This document shows, in pieces, positions 1 through 10,457 of a stretch of 64,000 bases of DNA. A program made the translations under genes and the position numbers. Each line of letters opens with the position of its first letter. The first letter of the stretch is position 1. The notes below the pieces were generated by a model. It was not told the origin of the DNA. It saw nothing but the letters and a program-made list of their open reading frames with translations, and did no database searches. This DNA is from Candidula unifasciata. Its lineage: Eukaryota; Mollusca; Gastropoda; Stylommatophora; Geomitridae. The DNA is taken from NCBI GenBank assembly GCA_905116865.2, contig CAJHNH020001585.1:1-64000 (forward strand), read 5' to 3'.

Positions 1-9
1 CGCACAAAA

Positions 10-495
10 AGGGGTGGTTAGACATAAATTATGGGATCATCCCCATAGGGTTTAACTCAATGTAGGGAAGATCATCAACACACTGGATGGTTAGACATCA
101 ATCAGGGAAGATCATCGCCATCGGGATGGTTTAACATAAATCTATGGAAGATCATCGCAATACGGGATGGTTAGACATCTCTAGGGAAAGATCCCCAAAA
201 ATAGGGATTTTTTAAAATAAATGTAGGGAAGATCATCCACATCGGGAGGTTGACATCAATGAAAAGGGAAAGATACGCCATACTGGAGGGTTTGAATCAA
301 TTTTGGAAAGATCGCGCACAACGGGAGGGTTGGCATAAATGTTGGAAGATCGTCGCACTACTGGAGGGGTTAAACATCAATGGAAGATCACCCAAAACTG
401 GAGGGTTTGGGAATCAATGATGGAAGATCGTCGCACTACTGGATGGTTAGACTCATTTTGGGAAGTCATTGCACATACTGGATGTTGACACATTT
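10..495. repeat. Degenerate minisatellite, unit about 50 bp
   Basis: About nine diverged copies of a unit built from 'gggaagatcatcgc' followed by a 'tactggatggttagacat'-like segment. Spacing drifts between about 40 and 60 bp and many copies carry homopolymer length changes. No gene is visible in the first 700 bases; 500-700 holds no feature I recognise. Confidence 0.7.
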
Positions 496-759
496 TTTTA
501 AGACGTCTGTCAGCTAGAAGCTGTGTTGACTACTCAGGGCAGGACAAAAACAGGGTTCTAGGACCTGGAAACTGCGCCTAACCTGGAATTTGACCTGGGA
601 AAAGAATACTGACCCCATTAAACATTCTGAAAACGTGGTAGAATTTAAAGTCAAAAAACTATCGGGGAAAAACCTGCAATCTTAAAACATTAGGCTATGA
701 TCCGCAGGACATGGGGGATGTTTCTTTTTACTCAGGTTTGAGTCGTGTTTTTTTTTGTC

Positions 760-965
760 TCCCCTTTTCCCTACATGTCCCCTCACTTTTTGTTACCTGT
801 CCCCTCTTTTGCCCCTGCCTGTCCCCCACTTATTGCCGCCTGCCCTTTCCCTTTTTGTCCTCCTGTCCCTTCACTTTTTGTCCTCCTGCCCCTTTCCTAT
901 TGTCCCCCCGCCCCCCTCACTTTTGCCCCAAACTGCCCCCTCACTTATTGTCCTCCCCCAGGGTT
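760..965. repeat. Degenerate copies of the 24-bp CT-rich minisatellite
   Basis: Repeated 'cctgtcccctcacttattg'-like words in imperfect order. This is the same unit that forms a clean array at 4301-4640, so it is an eroded or poorly resolved piece of the same repeat. The long open frames across it come from the pyrimidine bias and are not evidence of coding. Confidence 0.65.
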
Positions 966-1450
966 CGTAGGGGCCCGGGAAATCGGGAAAATTTACCGGG
1001 TTTTTTTTTCGTTAACCTTAAACCGGGATTTTTAGCTTTTAAAAGCCCTTTCGCCTTAAAAGCCGTAAATTTTGACCGGGGCAATAAATTCAGAAATCCT
1101 TGTTTTTTTAGCACGGCAAATTTTTGGGGGGGCCATTTGGTTTTTGGCCATTTGGGTAGTTTTTTGGTACTTTGTTTTAGGGCTTTTAGGGTGAGGGCAG
1201 GGATTATTTGGGTTTTTTTTCAGCCTAAAAGGCTTTTTAAAGGCCCGGGGAGGGCGGGGGTTTTTTTACGTCAGAATCCGAGAAGCCGGTGTGGCATGGG
1301 GGGGAAGGACCCTTCCGTCTCGGTGTTTTGGGGTGTGCCTTTGTTTTTAGCAACGGCAAATGAAAATTTAAAACGTTTAAGGGCCCTGGTTTTTAGAAAG
1401 GATTACATTGGGAATGGTGGGGCTCGGTTCATTTGTATTTATAAATAGAG
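966..1450. other. Homopolymer-inflated, low-quality-looking sequence
   Basis: Almost every base sits in a run of three or more identical bases (ggg, tttttt, aaaa, cccc), unlike the rest of the window. The open frame of about 245 codons across it (711-1448) resembles nothing I know and has the composition of this artefact-like tract. I read it as poor consensus sequence rather than a gene. Confidence 0.5.
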
Positions 1451-1579
1451 TCGCCGTGTGGCTAAGCACGGCCTTGTTCTGTTAATTAAGTGCATGGGGC
1501 TAAGCAAAGTGTGCACTGCTGATTCTCCAGTTCTTATTTTTTGGCCTGGATTTCTTCAGAGTGTTGTTTGCGATCAGTA

Positions 1580-1866
1580 TTGTAATTCCCCCGGATTCCT
1601 CTCTGTTGTCTCACCCCTCTCTCTTGCTCTCCCTCTTTCACTCTTCCTACCTATTGCGCCTTCCTTTCCCTTCATCCTTGCATTGTCTCTAACCCTCCCT
1701 TCTGATCTTCATCTTCTTCTCATTTCTCTCTATCTTTCCTTTTACTCTCTCATTTCCTGTCCCCCCTCCCCCTTTTTCCCTATTTTTATTTCTTGTTTAA
1801 AATGTTTAAGTAAATGTGGCGGCTCCATAACTCTTCCTAAGCAACTCCAAGTACACAGAAGTTGTT

Positions 1867-1932
<66 letters not shown>

Positions 1933-3870
1933 TTCTGTGTGAACATGGTGGATATTTCTTTTGAATTGTGTTTTGTTTTCCCTAGCGGCCTTAATCTCTG
2001 TCCATCCCCTTCCCGCCCCTCACAATTTTGTCCTACCTGTTCCTCACTTTCTGCCTGTCTGTGTCACTTCTTTCCTGTCTTTCTCTTTGTATTTGCCACT
2101 ATTCCTCACTCCCTCCCTCTCTCTCTCTCTCTTTCTTTCTCCATACCTTCAGTTGGTGTAGAGGTTTTTATGTGTTGCCTAGTGCAGAAACATTTCATGT
2201 CCACCATTCCCCGCTCCCACAACATTAAATATATGTGTAAAAAAAAACTTTTTTAAAAACACTTTGGCCGTCACCCCCCCCCTTTTTTTCTCCTCCCACA
2301 TTGGATGACACCTAGGGGAGGGAGTGCCACCCCTTCTGCTAACCTACCTTCCTCTCTATATCTCATCTTATTTCTTACTCCCTTCTTTCTCTTCCCTGAA
2401 TCATTCCCACTTTATTTTTCTTAAACTTTTATTCTCTCACCTCCTCTGTCTCACGCCTTACCAGCTCAGCCTTCTACACCACTTTCCACCACCTCCTCTC
2501 TCCCCTCCTTTCTGTAATTGGAAAACCAGAAATAAAAACGAAGTCCACTGCTGCCCTGACCTATTTGTCTGACCTATTTATGGGTGTGTGGGTAAACTTC
2601 TCTATTTTCCATCATTGTTGTGGGTTGGGATCCCCTGGACAGTTTTTTTTCTTCATAAAATGACCTTGGCTCTCAGGTCACCAGCCTTAAGTGTAAGGAA
2701 ATTGAATTATTGTTGTCACACACCACAGATAGGACAAGCAGGGGCAGTAGGGTTTAGCACTGTTGTTTTTGGACCATGTCCACATTCACATTGGGAGAGG
2801 GTAGGAACCGGAAAAGTGGCCTCACTTAGAGATTTCCTAATTCTATTTTTGGCACTCATTGTTCTTACAAACCCCCCCCCACCCCACAACCGTGTCTTAC
2901 CTTTCTTCTCTCACCCCTTCTCCTTTCCTTTGATCTTCTATACTATTCTCCTTTCTTCTCTCTCCATTCTTCCTCTCTTCTTTCCTTGCCCTTTCTCCTG
3001 TCCCATCTCTTTCTTTGTCTCCTCTCCATCCTGTCTTTTTTCATTTTCTCTAGATTTCCTTACCCGCTCCCCTCATCTCCTTCTCTTCCCCCCCCCCCCC
3101 CATCATTTTTTTTTACTGGTTCATCTACGTATTTGTTTGCCCCATAACTATATTTTTCCTAGTGGTTGTGTCCACTACACTTGAATTGTGTAGGGGGGGG
3201 GGGTGAGTAGGTGGCTGTTTTTTTTTTCTTTGATGTATCTTGTCTCCCTTCCTGCCCCCCTCTCTCTTAATCTGTGTTTGTCACTGCCTTTCCTACCCAC
3301 CTCTCTCTCTCTCTCTCTTTGCTTTATGTCTGTTTGCCTCCCTTCATCACTTCCTCTTTGTATACCTCCCTCCCATTCTCCTGCTCTGGGCCTTTTTTTC
3401 TCTTTCTTTGGTTCTCTTCCCTCTGTCTGCTTGCCCTCTCTGTGCTGTCCTTTGTCTCTCTCTCGCCTTTATGTCTACATCTCTCTCGCTTGCATCTGCT
3501 TCTCACCCTGTCCGTTCTCTCTCTTCTCCCTCTGTCTCCCTTCTTTCAACTCTTTGTTCCATATTTTCCTCCTTCCATATCTCTATTTCGTTCCATTTTT
3601 TTCTTCTCTTTTCATCTCCCTTCTCTGTATCTGCATTCCCTCTTTCTGTATTTTGTCCTGCCCTCTCTCTGTCTTTTGCTGTTCCTTCCCCTCCTTTTCC
3701 TCATCATGTCTCCATCCCTCCCTCTCATTTTTTCCTCCTTCCCCAGACTTCTTTTTCCTTCTTTTCTCTACCTTCATCTGTCCATCTTTACACTGTCTCT
3801 CCCAGCCTACCTCAGCATGTGTCTTCCTCTCTCTTCATGACTCTCTCTCTCTCCCCTAACCCTCTCAGGT
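1580..3870. repeat. CT-rich low-complexity tract (polypyrimidine on + strand)
   Basis: Over 2 kb dominated by ccctctctcttcc-type sequence, with short interruptions near 1800-1870, 2160-2340 and 2520-2860. It gives long stop-free frames on both strands (Ser/Leu/Pro/Phe-rich on plus, Glu/Arg/Lys-rich on minus). None has a domain or splice context. I see no gene here. Confidence 0.8.
1869..1930. repeat. Poly-G tract of 62 bases
   Basis: An uninterrupted run of 62 G, the longest homopolymer in the window. Long G tracts can form G-quadruplexes and are also a common sequencing or assembly error, so the true length is uncertain. Confidence 0.85.
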
Positions 3871-3879
3871 ACCAGGTCC

Positions 3880-4300
3880 AGGAACAAACAGTGACTTCAG
3901 TTTGCTGCCCTCTACCACCAAGCCTAAAAAAAAATTTCAAACACTATATCAAGCTCAGGGGGCCGACCAGCACGAAGATGGGCACTAGGATATAAGTGAC
4001 TCCTTGAGCATAAAAAAGTACATGAGGCGGGAGAGCTGGTGAAAGACCGAGGTTTTTTTTTGTCAGGACAAAGGAAATTCTACATGATGATGATATCTGT
4101 GCTGGTATACCAACACATGTGGCACAAATGAAGTACCATTGTGTGCTCAGTACACCCCCCCCCTTGAACAAGGCAAAAATCTTGTTTCAGTATTACAAAA
4201 AAAAAGAAACCGAGACAACCTTGAAAAAAACTAAGGAGACCTTAAAAAAGACCTTGAAAAGCCTTGAAATTGATTGGTAAATTTGGCTATGAACCCTGCC
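3880..4300. other. Spacer without recognisable gene
   Basis: AT-moderate unique-looking sequence between the CT-rich tract and the 24-bp minisatellite, with an 11-base C run near 4155 and short A runs near 4195-4255. I recognise no coding domain, RNA or transposon ends. Confidence 0.5.
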
Positions 4301-5036
4301 TACCTGTCCCCTCACTTATTGTCCTACCTGTCCCCTCACTTATTGTCCTGCCTGTCCCTCACTTATTGTCCTGCCTGTCCCCTCACTTATTGTCCTGCCT
4401 GTCCCCTCACTTATTGTCCTGCCTGTCCCCTCACTTATTGTCCTGCCTGTCCCCTCACTTATTGTCCTGTCTGTCCCCTCACTTATTGTCCTTCCTGTCC
4501 CCTCACTTATTGTCCTACCTGTCCCTTCACTTATTGTCCTGCCTGTCACCTCACTTATTGTCCTGCCTGTCCCCATGGTCACTTATTGTCCTGTCCTTCC
4601 CTCCTGTCCCCCCCTCACTTATTGTCCTGTCCTGTCTCCCTCCAATCCACTTATCCTGTCCTGTCCTACCTCCTCATAATCCATGTCCTCCTCACTTATT
4701 GTCCTCAAGACACTCTTCCTTCTCCATCTCGCCTGTCCTTTCTTCCCTCTTCTTTTCTCATTCCACCTCACGTTCCATCCGTCTGTCCTTATTCTGCCTG
4801 TCCTCACTTATTGTCCTCCTGTCCTGTCCGCTTTCCCCCTCACTTATTGTCCCTTCATCGTCCATTGTGTCCCCTCCCCCTTCTTATTGTCCTAACTGTC
4901 CTCCTCACAATTATTGTCCTACCTGTCCCTCACTTACCCTTTGTCTACCTCCAAACTTATTGTCCTTCATGGTCACGTATTGTCCTACTGTCCCCTCACT
5001 TATTGTCTGTACCTTGTCCTACCTGTCCCCTCACTG
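4301..5036. repeat. 24-bp minisatellite (regular, then degenerate)
   Basis: From 4301 to about 4640 the unit 'cctgtcccctcacttattg' plus five bases repeats with few changes. From 4640 to 5036 the same words recur with irregular spacing. The unit length is a multiple of three, which explains the open frames on both strands. Confidence 0.9.
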
Positions 5037-5039
5037 CAC

Positions 5040-5690
5040 AGTAAAATTTAATACATAAACTATGTTATAGGCATCTTCTAAATCAATCATGTTGAAACTC
5101 TCAAATACATTGTAAGCCATCACAGTGTTTTCCCACAATTCTGTTCTTGGTTGGGAAGAGCCTATGTTTTTCAAGGTAATCCTGTAATTTGCCAGCCATG
5201 ATCTTTTCAAGAATCTTATCAAATATTTTCTGTATGTGTAATATTTCTATAACCATTCAGTTTAGTATGATCTTTTTCTTGGCTTCAGAAGTGGTCTAGG
5301 GTAACTTTGCAGCCATTGCATTGGAACAGATGCTATTGTATTACTGTTGAAACGCAACACCATTTTCCCAAGTTACTTATCATCTAAACTTCTTATATGA
5401 CTATACCTATCCCCATCTGGCCCGTGTGCAGAATTTGTTTTCTTCAGTATGTTTTAAATTGTTTATACTTGCACAATGTTTTCCTCCGTCTTATCTCTAA
5501 TTGTTCTAGTAAGATCACTTACAGCAGCACTTCTGATGGTTCGGTCATTCTTATCTGTCGCCTCCACAAATCTCTTTTTGATACGAGATCACAACTAGGT
5601 CTACAAATCCCTCAGGGAACAAGAATAAATCAGGCAAATATTCCTGTGGCATCCCACTGCAAGATGTGGTCATGTTTGTTTAGGCAGTCA
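5040..5690 (-). mobile_element. LINE reverse transcriptase remnant
   Basis: On the minus strand, frames broken by stops and shifts contain a pre-RT segment (TDKNDRTIRSAAVSDLTRTI), then SAHGPDGDRYSHIRSLDD, the usual GPDG of LINE fingers, then KILEKIMAGKLQDYLEKH. This order matches the fingers region of a non-LTR reverse transcriptase. The copy is decayed and ends against a plus-strand RTE fragment at about 5700. The clade is uncertain. Confidence 0.55.
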
Positions 5691-5699
5691 TGTTGTAGA

Positions 5700-6290
5700 T
5701 AAACATGGAGGAACTGATACAAATATTTCATACCAATACAAACAGCAGGAGCTTTCATTGCCCTAGAAAATTTGTGGAGGTCAAAAGAAGTTAAAACTAC
5801 TACTAAACTTAACATTTTTAATTGTAATGTTAAATCAGTACTGTTGTATTGAGCAAAAACATGGAGCTTCTAAAAACTAATACAGTTACTACAAACATTC
5901 ATTAGCTGGTGCCTGCGCAGAATAGAGAGAAAAAAATTATATTGATAGAATCGTTAATGTAGAGCTTTGGAAGAGAACTAAAGTTCCAGTAGACAACCAA
6001 GAGATGAAGAAACAACACTGGCGTTAGATAGATGCTAACACACTGAGAAAACCTGACAACAATTTAACTAGAATGTCTGCAAAACCCACTGGGGCATAGA
6101 CATAGAAATAGACATAGACATAGACATAGACATAGAAATAGACAGACCCAAACAGAAGGCAGCTAGTGGCTGAAGAATCAAGACAGGGACAGCTGCACGC
6201 AGCTGTGAAGGATACAACAGATTGAGTTGGTTGAGAGCCTATGCTTCATTGGGGGAAAGAAGAAGACTACACTTGTGGAAAGACATACAA
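5700..6290 (+). mobile_element. RTE-type C-terminal remnant, copy 1 of family S
   Basis: Nucleotide similarity runs through most of this stretch to 11130-11720: both contain 'aatttgtggaggtca', 'gtattgagc..aaacatggag', 'ctacaaacattca' and the 'gagaactaaagttccagt' stretch. Translation gives the thumb and C-terminal pattern of RTE-type elements (W..D..TLRK..NLTRMS). It is interrupted by a hexanucleotide repeat at about 6100-6150. Non-functional. Confidence 0.6.
6100..6150. repeat. (CATAGA)n microsatellite
   Basis: About seven copies of gacata/gaaata hexamers inside the RTE-type remnant. The homologous position in the second family S copy carries different repeats. Confidence 0.8.
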
Positions 6291-6429
6291 GCACTTTTAA
6301 AACCATTTCCTGCCCAGTACAGATAGTTACTTTTTTTTTTTAACTTCTAGATAGTACAGTGTTATGATTTATTGTATTCATAATGTTTTTCTGCACAAAT
6401 ATTTGAACAGTTCTTTTTCTTATGTTTAG

Positions 6430-6586
6430 GGCGAAGTGAAACTTCCTGTAATATTGGAAGATGATATGACACGGGAACTTCCATCTTACATTGATCTCTA
6501 TAGACCATTGCGTCAGACAATCTATTCTGTGTTGCTTAATCTGAACAAACAAAAAATTGTTCATGACATTCAAAACAAGGATAAAC
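6430..6586 (+). CDS. FAM120A: FAM120A-like gene, first exon in window
   Basis: A 157-nt internal exon: acceptor 'tgtttag' ending at 6429, donor GTGAGT at 6587, phase 0 in and phase 1 out. It encodes a segment with SYIDLYRPLRQTIYSVLLN, resembling the region before the conserved RLRAFL block of FAM120A-family proteins (constitutive coactivator of PPAR-gamma-like). Those proteins are about 1,100 residues in mammals; they are RNA-binding scaffolds with an N-terminal FEN1/XPG-like fold. No earlier exon is visible in bases 1-6429, so the 5' half lies outside the window. The assignment rests mainly on the following exons; this one joins them in phase. Confidence 0.75.
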
Positions 6587-7230
6587 GTGAGTATTGAAAA
6601 CAGTTATTGCAGTTTGATCATTTATGTCGTGTTTTTTGTAATGCTGGAAACAATTGATTTCTAATAAAAATTACCGTTAACATTTGACAGTCATAGAATT
6701 TAACTCGGGCAGTAAGTAACTGATATAAATTAGTTCGTGAAGAAATTGTATGTCTGCTGCACTTCACAAGTCTTAAATGCTTTGTTCTTTCATATCTGTT
6801 TCTGCAGTTTTTCATTAACTCTTTCAGGCCCAGGCAATGCTGTGTGTGTTGATTGAGTTCCATTTTGCCCAAACAACACTGCGTGCGATCACGTGTCCCC
6901 CACATATTGATTTGCATGTTGTTCTGTGTTAGTTTTTATTGTTTGTGAAACTATATTTAGAATGTGAGGAAAGGTTACTTGAACATGTTTTCATTTTTTT
7001 TACAAGTCCTTGTGTGTACATTTAGGCACATAATTGTCAAATTTATTGTAAGCGTCATTTTCAGACAATGAAATGTTTGTTTTCAACTCACCATGAATAC
7101 CAGTGTTCAAACCTCATGTGCAGGCTGCAAAATGGGCCTTCTGCAGCTGTAGCTCTGGAATTGTTTCAGCTGTTTTAAATTATGATAATGAAAACTAAAA
7201 TTTTTTGGAGAGGGATTCAGACTGACTTCA

Positions 7231-7756
7231 CACGGTTAACAGCTGAGTGATCAGCTGTTAGAGAAATCACTTCACACGGTTAACGGCTAAGCGATCAGCT
7301 GTAAGAGAAATCACTTGACATGGTTAACGGCTAAGCGATCAGCTGTTAGAGGAATCACTTGACACCGTTAACGGCTGAGCGATCAGCTGTTAGAGGAATC
7401 ACTTGACACCGTTAACGGCTGAGCGATCAGCTGTTAGAGGAATCACTTCACACCGTTAACGACTGAGCGATCAGCTGTTAGAGGAATCACTTCACACCGT
7501 TAACGACTGAGCGATCAGCTGTTAGAGAAATCACTTCACACCGTTAACGGCTGAGCGATCAGCTGTTAGAGAAATCACTTCACACTGTTAACGGCTGAGC
7601 GTTCAGCTGTTTAGAGAATCACTTGACAACCGTTTTAACGGCTGAGCGATCAGCTGTTAGAGGAATCACTTGACACCGTTAACGGCTGAGCGATCAGCTG
7701 TTAGAGGAATCACTTCACACCGTTAACGGCTGAGCGATCAGCTGTTAGAGAAATCA
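7231..7756. repeat. 44-bp minisatellite, about 12 copies
   Basis: Unit begins 'gttaacggctgagcgatcag' and continues through 'ctgttagaggaatcacttgacacc'. Copies differ by single bases (cttgac/cttcac, cggctg/cgactg). The unit contains GTTAAC and CAGCTG palindromes. It lies in the first visible intron. Confidence 0.95.
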
Positions 7757-7827
7757 AGCAGTTCTGTTGAGTCTGATACAGAGGAACCATTTCGTATTCC
7801 AAGGATGTGACAGTCACCCACGTTTGC

Positions 7828-7945
7828 ATCCAAACGGACTGTCTCAAACAGTACCATACATTAAAACCATTACAGCTACAATCTATAAACAGACTGCCTC
7901 AAACAGTACCATACATTAAAACCATTACAGCTACAGTCTATGTAT
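7828..7945. repeat. Two-copy direct repeat, about 59 bp
   Basis: The segment with 'cagtaccatacattaaaacc' and 'attacagctaca' occurs twice in tandem with few changes. The flanks show no element ends. Confidence 0.8.
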
Positions 7946-8177
7946 AACTGCACTGTAAATATTTAAATGTATAGGTCAATTTTTCTGCAAATGTTTTGTT
8001 TCTTCGAATTTTTTTTGGCACCCTATAAGAACTTAAAGCTTCTGAGTGATAAACTAACCCAGAAACATATCTTTTGAATTTCTTAAAAAATGAAATACAC
8101 TTGAAAGTGTATTTTCAAATTAGGATATTTATGGCTCTTGAGACTGCAGAACCTTATTAAGTGAAAAACTGTCCTCT

Positions 8178-8203
8178 CCCCCCCCCCCCCCCCCCCCCCC
8201 CCC
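8178..8203. repeat. Poly-C tract, 26 bases
   Basis: Uninterrupted run of C, one of several long C or G runs in the window. Confidence 0.9.
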
Positions 8204-8259
8204 AAATGTCTGTAAAAACATAACTCTTGTTGAATTCTTTTTTTTTCTTCTAACTATGA

Positions 8260-8800
8260 AAGCAGAAAATATATTCAAAATCAAAAATGAAGAAATAGAA
8301 AGTGAAGAAACAGATTTTAAATACTTGGGCTATTTAGTGAACAATAGTGGCATTTTTCCTGTGGCAACTTATGGTTGTGAGTCTTGGACTCTCACTGTCA
8401 CTGAGAAAAAAGATTAGAGCTTTTGAATTGAAATGTTATAGAAAAATTCTTTGAATACCATGGATCAGGAAGAGGAAAAACATCGACATTCTGAACGAGT
8501 TGAACATCAAGGAGAACTGGCTCATAAACAACATTCTGTCCTGAAAGTTGGAAGTATTTTGGCCACAGCAAGTGTCATGGTGGTTGAGAAAAAGTGGTAA
8601 TGGAAGGTGCAGTTTGTGGAAGGCGAGGCAGGGGTCGACCACCGCGAAGATGGATACAAGACATTGAAGATGTATTGGCATTGAATGCACATGTTGCCAA
8701 AGAGCTGGCTTGAGAATGGAATACTTTCAGGTGTGCCGTGAAGAGAGCCACATTCTGTAAAGGACTTGCTGATTGATGTGATGGTATTGTAGCCACACGC
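8260..8800 (+). mobile_element. BovB/RTE-like C-terminal remnant, copy 1
   Basis: Broken plus-strand frames give TDFKYLGYLVNNSGIF, VATYGCESWTLTVTEKK and FELKCYRKIL.IPW, the post-palm and thumb signature of BovB/RTE elements (YLG...YGCESWT...RIPW). Frame changes and stops make it non-functional. The same family is antisense at 21300-22930. It lies in the first visible intron. Confidence 0.75.
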
Positions 8801-9106
8801 AAATAGCAAAGCATTGCTTTGGAGCTGGTCGGCTCAGTTCTTTCTAGAGCATGTTTGCACTGGGAGGTGTTTAGGGAGTTTTAAAGTTTTTCTATTTCTA
8901 TTTTTGGCACTGTTCAGTGTTTACAATATGTTCAGCACACACTCCCCATATCTTCTGTCTTGTTTCTTTTCATACCCTTTCTTTGATTTTTCACTCTTTT
9001 ACCCCTCTCTTACTTTTTTCTCTCCCTCCTTCCATTCCCTCTCTATCCTTACTCTAGTCTATTCTCTAGCTCGGCTATCCTCCGAATAACGGCCCAAAAT
9101 TATGGA

Positions 9107-9428
9107 GGCCAAAAATATACCCTAAGAGGGCCTCAGTCACATGTAAATTGCGAAAAAGCTTCCACCGAGTTAGTCACTGCCGAGAGTATCTCCCGCACCG
9201 TGCATAGCGGAGCGGGGCTAAACTAGATGGCTGGGATTCACGAGCAGCAGCTAACGCATCTCAAGCAGCTTCCTCCATTTTTTTTTGCTCGTGAGTCCCA
9301 GTCATCTAGTTTAGACCCGCTTCACGGGTAGCGGTGCGGGAGATATTCTTGGTGGTATGCTGTGTAGCCGCCGGAAGAAGTCTGCAATTTACATGTGACT
9401 GAGGCCCTGTTAGGGTATATTTTTGGCC
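9107..9428. mobile_element. Foldback (long inverted repeat) MITE-like element
   Basis: Left arm 9107 to about 9255 and right arm about 9285-9428 are reverse complements with scattered mismatches, separated by a short loop with a T9 run. The ends are GGCCAAAAATATACCCTAA and its complement; inside, 'gcctcagtcacatgtaaatt' pairs with its complement near 9383-9404. No coding capacity. I could not find a clear target-site duplication, so the superfamily is unknown. Transcribed within the gene's intron it would form a long hairpin. Confidence 0.8.
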
Positions 9429-9692
9429 CCAAATGAGGTGTGCCTGTGCCCATCAAAAGCTGCCGGTTTTAATTTTCGGAAGTCTAATATGCTGGCCTGG
9501 TGTGTGGCTGCTTGTTCTACTGTCCATGCAAGTGCTCTGGAAGCAGCTGTTATCCCCATGATTGATGTCTTCAGGCTTACTAAATGTCACTAGTTATAAA
9601 GTTAATTGTACAGACCTATCTTTTTTATTATTTATTTGTAATAATACTACAAGCATCTATGCTTTACTATTATATTATTTTTTCCCCCACAG

Positions 9693-9957
9693 CAAATATT
9701 AAGCAGCCAGACTTTTCAGCTCAGGTGAAAGAGTGGGTTGTCCGTCGGGGATCAGGCAAACCTACATATGAAGTAGTGACTGCTCGACCTGTAGAGTGGA
9801 AAGTACCCAGTATTCAGCGAATGTGGCTTGGCCAGCAGGATGGAGATAAAGATCGTCGCCTGAGGGCATTCCTTACAACCATGATGAGTGATACAAGTCT
9901 CATGAGAAATACAAACTATGTACCACAGCATTTGCTGATTTTATGCTGCGTTCTGAG
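9693..9957 (+). CDS. FAM120A: FAM120A-like gene, second exon in window
   Basis: A 265-nt exon preceded by a strong polypyrimidine tract (tttttcccccacag) and followed by GTAATT; phase 1 in, phase 2 out. It encodes VKEWVVRRGSGKPTYEVV, an RPVEWKVPSIQRMWLG segment, then RLRAFLTTMMSDTS and VPQHLLILCCVLR. From memory of the family, the last two blocks match the conserved FAM120A/B/C core (RLRAFL..M.SDT, VPTHL..LCCVLRY), which makes this the best diagnostic exon together with the next one. The frame is intact. Introns of about 3.1 kb and 4.0 kb flank it. Confidence 0.9.
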
Positions 9958-10067
9958 GTAATTTTGCTTTTCAGTTTACAGCAGTACTTGTGTTGTTTAT
10001 GTTGACAGTGATTGTTGCATGTAATCTAACATATTATATATGTTCAAGATAGCACACTGCACATAAT

Positions 10068-10087
10068 CCCCCCCCCCCCCCCCCCCC
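10068..10087. repeat. Poly-C tract, 20 bases
   Basis: Uninterrupted C run in the second visible intron. Confidence 0.9.
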
Positions 10088-10434
10088 ACCAGAAAATGTA
10101 TATAAGAATAGACTTACTCCCCATCCCAACAAGCATGTTGTAGCAGGTGACTAGGGGGTGTTTCCTTCACAGTTCAAATGCATCTACCTGAAAGCTAAGG
10201 AAACATTGTGCATATAGATCATCTCTAAAATCCATGCTGACAGAAACAGACCAAAGTTCAGAAATGGATGAACAACAAAAACTTTCAGCTGGAGTTTACA
10301 ACCAGTCAGTGCTAAGATATAATCCTTATCATATATGTCATTTACAAAATAATAATCAAAATCAATGTAAATAAATATAATATCAATATAAATCAAAAAT
10401 TTCTTGTAGTGCCCTCTTTTTCCCTTTAAAATAA

Positions 10435-10457
10435 CCCCCCCCCCCCCCCCCCCCCCC
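10435..10457. repeat. Poly-C tract, 23 bases
   Basis: Uninterrupted C run immediately before the family S reverse transcriptase remnant. The minus-strand frame beginning in it is only a poly-Gly artefact. Confidence 0.9.

Noticed and set aside
711..1448. Open frame of 245 codons on plus strand
   Set aside because: It spans degenerate minisatellite and homopolymer-inflated sequence, has no domain, and reflects composition rather than coding.
2324..3995. Overlapping long open frames (up to 251 codons) in the CT-rich tract, on both strands
   Set aside because: Pyrimidine-rich sequence lacks stop codons by composition. The products are Ser/Leu/Pro/Phe-rich or Glu/Arg/Lys-rich without domains.
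8436..8814. Three overlapping minus-strand frames of 79-95 codons
   Set aside because: They are antisense shadows of the BovB/RTE-like remnant on the plus strand.
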